The notes beneath the pieces are model-generated. The model saw only the letters and a list, made by a program, of their open reading frames with translations, was not told the DNA's origin and did no database searches. Made by a program: the position numbers and the translations under genes. Below are positions 7,548-11,464 of a DNA stretch of 11,464 nt, piece after piece. Origin of the DNA: DATKBT01 sp035546295 (GTDB lineage: Bacteria; Acidobacteriota; Thermoanaerobaculia; Multivoradales; Multivoraceae); contig DATKBT010000005.1 of the NCBI GenBank assembly GCA_035546295.1, positions 1 to 11,464 of the forward strand, in the 5' to 3' direction. Numbering within the stretch: the stretch's first letter is position 1; every line of letters starts with the position of its first letter.

Positions 7548-10544
7548 TCAGGATCCGCCGGCCGCGCCGACGCCGTCGCGCGAGCGCAGCGCGCCGGTGG
7601 GCCCGGCCAGGGCACGGAAGCGTGGCTCGTCTCGCAGCGGCGCGAAGGTGGGATCGAGAGCGAGGTAGGCCGGGGTGAAGAATCCCGACGTCGCCACCAG
7701 CCGTGCGAGCTGGTCGAGCGCCCGCTCGTTCTCGCCGAGCAGCACGTGGATCTGGGCAAGATCCTTGAGCCGGAAGTTGTACGGGTCACCCCGGCTGTCG
7801 CCGATGAGCCGGAGGCCGAGCTCCCCTTCGCGCAACGCATCCGCGCGTCGCCCCAGCCCTGCGTATGCAATCCCCAGCGCGCCGTGAACGCGCGGGTCGC
7901 GCGGGGTCCGCTCGAGCCGGGCGAGCGCCAGCGCGAGCGCCTCCTCGTAGCTCTCGCGCGCCAGGTCGGGCTCGCCCAGCAGCCCTCGGATCTGTGCACG
8001 GAGCTGCGCCTTGGGCAAGAAGTACCAAGGCGACCCGTAGGCCGGCGCCGGGTTCGAGTCGAGCCGCGCGAGCGCCTGCTCGTAGCGGCCGTCCATCATC
8101 TCGACCATCACCCAGTAGTAGGCGACCGGGGGCGGCATCTCGAGATCGACCATCCGCGGAATCGCCTCGAGAAACCGCCTGGCCCCAGCCGTCTCGCCGT
8201 CCATCATCAGCAACACCTCCACCTCGCAGTAGTAGTGGCAGGTGCGATCGGGAGCGAGCCGGATCGCGCGCTCGTGGAGGCGAATCGAATCCTGGTACTG
8301 ACCAGCTCCGGTGTGCGTTCCGCCGGCCCAGCAGGCGATCCACGGCGACGACGGCATCAGCTCGACAGCCCGCTCGGCACTCCGGGCCGCCGACTTCCAA
8401 TCGCCGAGATCGCTCTGCGCGTGGCTCAACGCGTCGTGTGCGGCGGCGTGGCTCGGCCGCGCGCGCAGCACCGTCTGGAGCTCGTCGACAGCACGTCCGA
8501 AGTCGTTCTCGGCGAGGTGGACCAGCCCCTGCACGAAGTGGGCCTCGGTCTCTCCGGGCTGCAGCTCGAGCGCGGTTGCCGCCGCTTCGCGAGCCCCCCG
8601 GAGGCGGTCCTCGCCGCGGTCGAAGGACCAGGAGTAGAGACGTGCGTGCGCTTCGCCGAGCCGTGCGTGGGCGAGCGCGAATCGCGGATCGAGGGAGACG
8701 ACCTGCTCGTACATCTCCACCGCGATGCGCAGCTCGTGCTCGCTCTGCAGGTCCAACCCGCGATGCAGGTAGTCGTTCGCGCGCAGATAGGTCTGCCAGG
8801 CCTCCAGGTTCTCGGTGGGCGGTCGCTCGGGCACGAACGTGTCGCCGACCCCGGCGATACCCAGGCTCTCGACCACCCGCCGAGCCACGTCGGACTGCAC
8901 TCGAAAGATGTCCGCGACGGTGGCGTCGTAGCTCTCGGTCCACACCTGCGTGTCCTCCGCCACGCGCACCAGCTGGGGTGTCACCCGCACGCGGCTCGGT
9001 CCGTCGGGCGAGGGCTGCCAACGGACGGTGCCGTCGAGCACGTACTCGACTCCGAGCTCCTCGCCGATCCGACCCATCGGGGGTCGCCCCTTCCGGTACT
9101 GCGCGGTGCTCGAGCGAGAAATCACTCCGAGACCCTCGAGCCGCGCGAGCTGACTGCGAATCTCCTCGGCGATGCCGTCGGTGAAGTACCCGTCGGCGGG
9201 GTCGCCCAGGTTCTCGAACGGGAGCACCGCGATCATCGTGCGCGTGATGTCCGCTTCCCCCGCCGACGAGCGAGCGGACCGGTCACCTCCACCCGGTGCC
9301 GCACCGAACGGACCGGCGAGCAGCCAGGTGAGAGCGACCACCGCGAGCGCGGCGGCAGCGGCCACCAGCACCGCCCACCGCCGGCCTCGGCCCGCCACCC
9401 GCACGCTGCGATCTCCCCCGACGGTATCGCCGGGGCGGCCGACGCCGAGCATCTGTTCGATCTCGAGCCGTGCGGCGCCGGCGTCGTGCAGCCTCAGCTC
9501 GGGGTCCTGTTGCAGGCAACCCCGCAGCAGGGGCTCGAGCGCCGGCGGCAGCCGGCCGGGGAGGGCCCCCCAGTCGGGCTCGCCGGTGAGAACCGCGGCA
9601 CAGACGTCGGTGTGGGTCTCGCCGCCGAAGGCCAGCCGCCCGGTGAGCATCTCGTAGACCACGCAACCGAATGCCCAGAGGTCGGAGCGCGAGTCCACCG
9701 GCTTGCCACGCCACTGCTCCGGGCTCATGTAGGGGCCGGTGCCCAGGATGCGCCCCACCGCGGTGGTCGGATCGGCAAGAGTGTCGAGCAGGTCCACCTC
9801 CGACTCGGCGCCCGGCGCCGCCTTGGCCAGGCCGAAGTCGAGCAGCTTGATGCGCCCTTCGGGAGTGCGCTTCACGTTGGCCGGCTTCAGGTCGCGGTGG
9901 ATCACCCCCGCCCGATGCGCCGCGGCGAGAGCGTCGGCGATCTGGAGAGCCGCCTCGAGCGCCTGATCCGCCGGCAGGGGTGCGGCGCGCAGCAGCTCGG
10001 CGAGCGTCGGGCCCGGCACCAGCTCGAGCACGATGAAACGGCGGTCGTTGTCGTCCTCGAGCCCGTAGACGGCTGCGATGTTGGGGTGGTTGAGCGCCGC
10101 CAGCATGCGCGCCTCGCGCTCGAGCCGCCTGAGACGTTCGGGGTCCGAGGCGAGCTCCGAGGGCAGCAGCTTGATCGCCACCTCGCGTCCGAGTCGTAGA
10201 TCCCGAGCCCGGTAGACCTCCCCCATCCCGCCGGCACCGATCTGCTCCACGACGCGGTAGTGGCCCAGACGGTGACCGGGGGCCAGGCCTCCCTCCCCCT
10301 CGCCGACGAGCGCAGTGGCGAGCTGCGACCCGAGCTGCTCCGCCAGGCTGCGATCGAGCGCGGCGCGCAGGTCCCCGGACTCACTCGCCTGGAGCAGCCG
10401 CTCCACCTGCAGCCGCAGCTCGGGATCGCGCCCGCAGGTCCGCTCGAGGTAGGCGGCGCGAGCGCCGAGAGGCAGCTCGAGGGCCCGCTCGAGGAGCGGG
10501 TCGACGTCGTGGAAGCGTTGGAACGGCTGGTCGCGCATGCTCAT
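7548..10544 (-). CDS. transmembrane Ser/Thr protein kinase with TolB-like and TPR C-terminal half
   Basis: The 998-residue protein has a short helical N-terminal segment (about 1-88) common in this kinase class, then a Hanks-type kinase domain (about 95-366). The kinase has the glycine loop G-A-G-G-M-G-E-V at 103-110, K125 in V-A-I-K, E143, H-R-D-L-K-P-A-N at 216-223, D-F-G at 236-238 and S-P-E-Q at 274-277. All catalytic residues are present. The activation segment has T255, T260, T261 and T269 as possible sites. A basic stretch and one membrane helix (about 388-410) follow. Next come a TolB-like domain (about 436-570, with A-V-L-P-F-E-N-L and F-T-D-G-I-A-E-E-I) and TPR-like repeats (about 580-955). 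The charge pattern puts the kinase in the cytoplasm and the TolB/TPR part outside. The start is ATG 10544 with GAAGGG 6 bases upstream; ATG 10538 is an alternative. The divergent neighbour is an ECF-like sigma factor. Confidence 0.95.
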   Translation of the reverse strand: MSMRDQPFQRFHDVDPLLERALELPLGARAAYLERTCGRDPELRLQVERLLQASESGDLRAALDRSLAEQLGSQLATALVGEGEGGLAPGHRLGHYRVVEQIGAGGMGEVYRARDLRLGREVAIKLLPSELASDPERLRRLEREARMLAALNHPNIAAVYGLEDDNDRRFIVLELVPGPTLAELLRAAPLPADQALEAALQIADALAAAHRAGVIHRDLKPANVKRTPEGRIKLLDFGLAKAAPGAESEVDLLDTLADPTTAVGRILGTGPYMSPEQWRGKPVDSRSDLWAFGCVVYEMLTGRLAFGGETHTDVCAAVLTGEPDWGALPGRLPPALEPLLRGCLQQDPELRLHDAGAARLEIEQMLGVGRPGDTVGGDRSVRVAGRGRRWAVLVAAAAALAVVALTWLLAGPFGAAPGGGDRSARSSAGEADITRTMIAVLPFENLGDPADGYFTDGIAEEIRSQLARLEGLGVISRSSTAQYRKGRPPMGRIGEELGVEYVLDGTVRWQPSPDGPSRVRVTPQLVRVAEDTQVWTESYDATVADIFRVQSDVARRVVESLGIAGVGDTFVPERPPTENLEAWQTYLRANDYLHRGLDLQSEHELRIAVEMYEQVVSLDPRFALAHARLGEAHARLYSWSFDRGEDRLRGAREAAATALELQPGETEAHFVQGLVHLAENDFGRAVDELQTVLRARPSHAAAHDALSHAQSDLGDWKSAARSAERAVELMPSSPWIACWAGGTHTGAGQYQDSIRLHERAIRLAPDRTCHYYCEVEVLLMMDGETAGARRFLEAIPRMVDLEMPPPVAYYWVMVEMMDGRYEQALARLDSNPAPAYGSPWYFLPKAQLRAQIRGLLGEPDLARESYEEALALALARLERTPRDPRVHGALGIAYAGLGRRADALREGELGLRLIGDSRGDPYNFRLKDLAQIHVLLGENERALDQLARLVATSGFFTPAYLALDPTFAPLRDEPRFRALAGPTGALRSRDGVGAAGGS

Positions 10545-10571
10545 CGCGGACCCTTCGCTAGACTCCCTGAC

Positions 10572-10577
10572 ATTCTA
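10572..10577 (-). promoter_or_regulatory. possible -10 element of the kinase gene
   Basis: Read on the - strand this is TAGAAT, close to TATAAT, about 28 bases before the kinase start. No good -35 hexamer is found about 17 bases upstream, so it is only a candidate. It stands out because the surrounding sequence is very GC-rich. Confidence 0.3.
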
Positions 10578-10610
10578 CGCCTCGGCGGTCGAACGCGAGC
10601 CCGCGAGGCG
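10578..10610. promoter_or_regulatory. 7-base dyad in the divergent kinase/sigma intergenic region
   Basis: CGCCTCG (10578-10584) and CGAGGCG (10604-10610) form a perfect inverted repeat with a 19-base spacer. It lies directly upstream of the possible kinase -10 element and in the middle of the 99 bases between the two divergent genes. It could be an operator shared by both; chance is also possible at this GC content. Confidence 0.28.
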
Positions 10611-10631
10611 AGCGGTTGGCAGCCGGTTGAC

Positions 10632-10636
10632 GGAGG
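10632..10636 (+). promoter_or_regulatory. ribosome binding site deciding the sigma factor start
   Basis: GGAGG, 7 bases before TTG 10644, is the best such site in the region. It sets the start even though the frame stays open upstream through the complement of the kinase gene. Confidence 0.65.
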
Positions 10637-10643
10637 ACGCCGT

Positions 10644-11240
10644 TTGTCGTCTCGCGAGCAGATCACGAGCGTGCTCCTGGCGGTGAGCGCCGGTGAGGAT
10701 GGCGCCTTCGACCGGCTCTTCGACCTCGTCTACCAAGAGCTCAAACGGGTCGCTCGCGCGCAGCTGCGACGGCTCCGGCCGGCGGGTGCCCTCGACACCA
10801 CCGAGCTCGTGCACGAGGCCTACCTCAAGTTCGTCGACCAGTCGCGGGTGCGCCTCGAGGACCGCTCCCACTTTTACGCGGTCTGCGCACGCGCCATGCG
10901 GCAGATCCTGGTCGACCACGCGCGCCGCCTGGGGCGCGCCAAGCGCGGGGCGGGAGCGCAGCACCTGGAGCTCGACGAGGCGAAGATCCCGAGCGCTCTC
11001 GACTGGGAGGAGATCCTCGCCATCGACGAGGCTCTCACCAGGCTGGCTGCCTACGGTCCCCGGCTGGCGCGCACCGTGGAGTACCGGTTCTTCGTCGGCC
11101 TCTCCCCCGAGGAGATCGCCGAGCTCCATGGCGTGACCTCGCGCACGGTGCGCAACGACTGGACCCGCGCCAAAGCCTGGCTCGCCGCAGTGCTCGAGGA
11201 GCGCCCGCCGAGCGTCCAGCCCAGCAGACCACCGACCTAG
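10644..11240 (+). CDS. ECF-like RNA polymerase sigma factor (PF07638/TIGR02999 type)
   Basis: The 198-residue product has sigma region 2 (about 15-100) and region 4 (about 122-186) with no region 1.1 or 3, the layout of ECF factors. Region 2 reads D-T-T-E-L-V-H-E-A-Y-L-K-F at 51-63, then S-H-F-Y-A-V-C-A-R-A-M-R-Q-I-L-V-D-H-A-R at 75-94. T-x-L-V-H-E-A-Y-L and M-R-x-I-L-V-D-H-A-R are the signatures of the sigma family often found beside Ser/Thr kinases in Acidobacteriota and Planctomycetota. Region 4 has a helix-turn-helix, L-S-P-E-E-I-A-E-L-H-G-V-T-S-R-T-V-R-N-D-W. The usual acidic D-A-E-D motif of region 2.2 is here D51-T52-T53-E54. No anti-sigma gene is adjacent; the divergent gene is a transmembrane kinase. 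The start is TTG, chosen by its GGAGG site. Confidence 0.93.
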   Translation: MSSREQITSVLLAVSAGEDGAFDRLFDLVYQELKRVARAQLRRLRPAGALDTTELVHEAYLKFVDQSRVRLEDRSHFYAVCARAMRQILVDHARRLGRAKRGAGAQHLELDEAKIPSALDWEEILAIDEALTRLAAYGPRLARTVEYRFFVGLSPEEIAELHGVTSRTVRNDWTRAKAWLAAVLEERPPSVQPSRPPT

Positions 11241-11464
11241 CCAGGAGCCTGTCCGACTCTTCGAGATCCGGGGAGACATCAGCGAGCCGGAGATGTGTGC
11301 GACTCAGCACATCGGAGGCTAGTGAGCGTGTCTCGGTATTCAGCACCCGGTTCTTCGGCTGTTCCCCGGCGACGCGCCGAAGGCGCTGGGCTCGGCCCGC
11401 CTCGCAGGCTCGGCGCACCTCACCTTCGCTCGCTTCGGCCGAGCCTCAGCTCGGGTTGGAGCCG
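11241..11464. other. non-coding tail region with inverted repeats, possible dispersed repeat
   Basis: No gene with a credible start is seen in these 224 bases. The first part is less GC-rich than the genes. It holds an imperfect hairpin, CCG and ATGTG (11287-11297, with GAG bulged) pairing with CACAT and CGG (11308-11315). The second part has GGCTCGGCC at 11389-11397 complementary to GGCCGAGCC at 11437-11445, and a second copy of GGCTCGGC at 11407-11414 that could pair with the same partner instead. None is followed by a T-run. The mix of structure and lowered GC suggests an intergenic repeat element or mobile-element remnant, but one copy cannot prove it. Confidence 0.4.

Noticed and set aside
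6401..7999. 532-codon - strand frame crossing pdxJ, the repeat array and the secreted-protein gene
   Set aside because: It runs through three unrelated segments and shows only Arg-rich text and repeats made by the 15-base array. There is no support for translation.
7746..10199. 817-codon open frame on the + strand opposite the kinase gene
   Set aside because: It is a mirror of the kinase coding sequence, has no ribosome binding site or recognisable domain, and the kinase frame contains every catalytic motif.
11035..11418. 127-codon - strand frame over the sigma factor 3' end and tail region
   Set aside because: It overlaps a well-supported sigma gene in antisense and has no ribosome binding site or domain. 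Its openness in the tail is noted only as part of the possible repeat.

Overview
This is a very GC-rich, gene-dense bacterial window of 11,464 bases with no tRNA, rRNA, CRISPR array or recognisable transposase. The organism is probably from the phylum Acidobacteriota, perhaps near the class Thermoanaerobaculia. That is an inference from three things: the gene order tilS-ftsH-cdaA-ybbR-glmM-pdxJ, the pairing of a large kinase/TolB-like/TPR protein with an ECF-like sigma factor of the TIGR02999/PF07638 type, and the strong GC bias at third codon positions. Such kinase and sigma families are also common in Planctomycetota and Myxococcota, so the assignment is not firm.

Bases 1 to 6554 hold a housekeeping block, all on the + strand and mostly tightly spaced. 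It contains the 3' end of tilS (tRNA-Ile lysidine synthetase), a possible 46-codon ORF, ftsH (membrane AAA protease), cdaA (diadenylate cyclase making c-di-AMP), a ybbR/cdaR-type membrane protein, glmM (phosphoglucosamine mutase) and pdxJ (pyridoxine 5'-phosphate synthase). cdaA-cdaR-glmM is the known c-di-AMP/cell-wall precursor cassette. ybbR and glmM overlap by GTGA, and so do glmM and pdxJ, which points to one translationally coupled transcript.

Bases 6555 to 6856 are non-coding or leader sequence. They hold a tandem array of about five 15-base units, then a well-formed 21-codon upstream ORF whose body can fold into two nested hairpins and whose stop codon overlaps the ribosome binding site of the next gene. 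That gene (6857 to 7516) encodes a secreted protein of about 219 residues that resembles the allene-oxide-cyclase/dirigent beta-barrel class.

Bases 7548 to 11240 hold a divergent signalling pair. On the - strand is a 998-residue transmembrane Ser/Thr kinase with a TolB-like and TPR C-terminal half. On the + strand, 99 bases away, is an ECF-like sigma factor. In its region 2.2, at the position of the acidic motif of classical ECF factors, the sigma factor reads D-T-T-E. This makes control by Thr phosphorylation from the neighbouring kinase a plausible hypothesis. No anti-sigma gene is visible.

The last 224 bases (11241 to 11464) hold no gene. They contain several inverted repeats and could be a dispersed repeat, but this cannot be shown from one copy.
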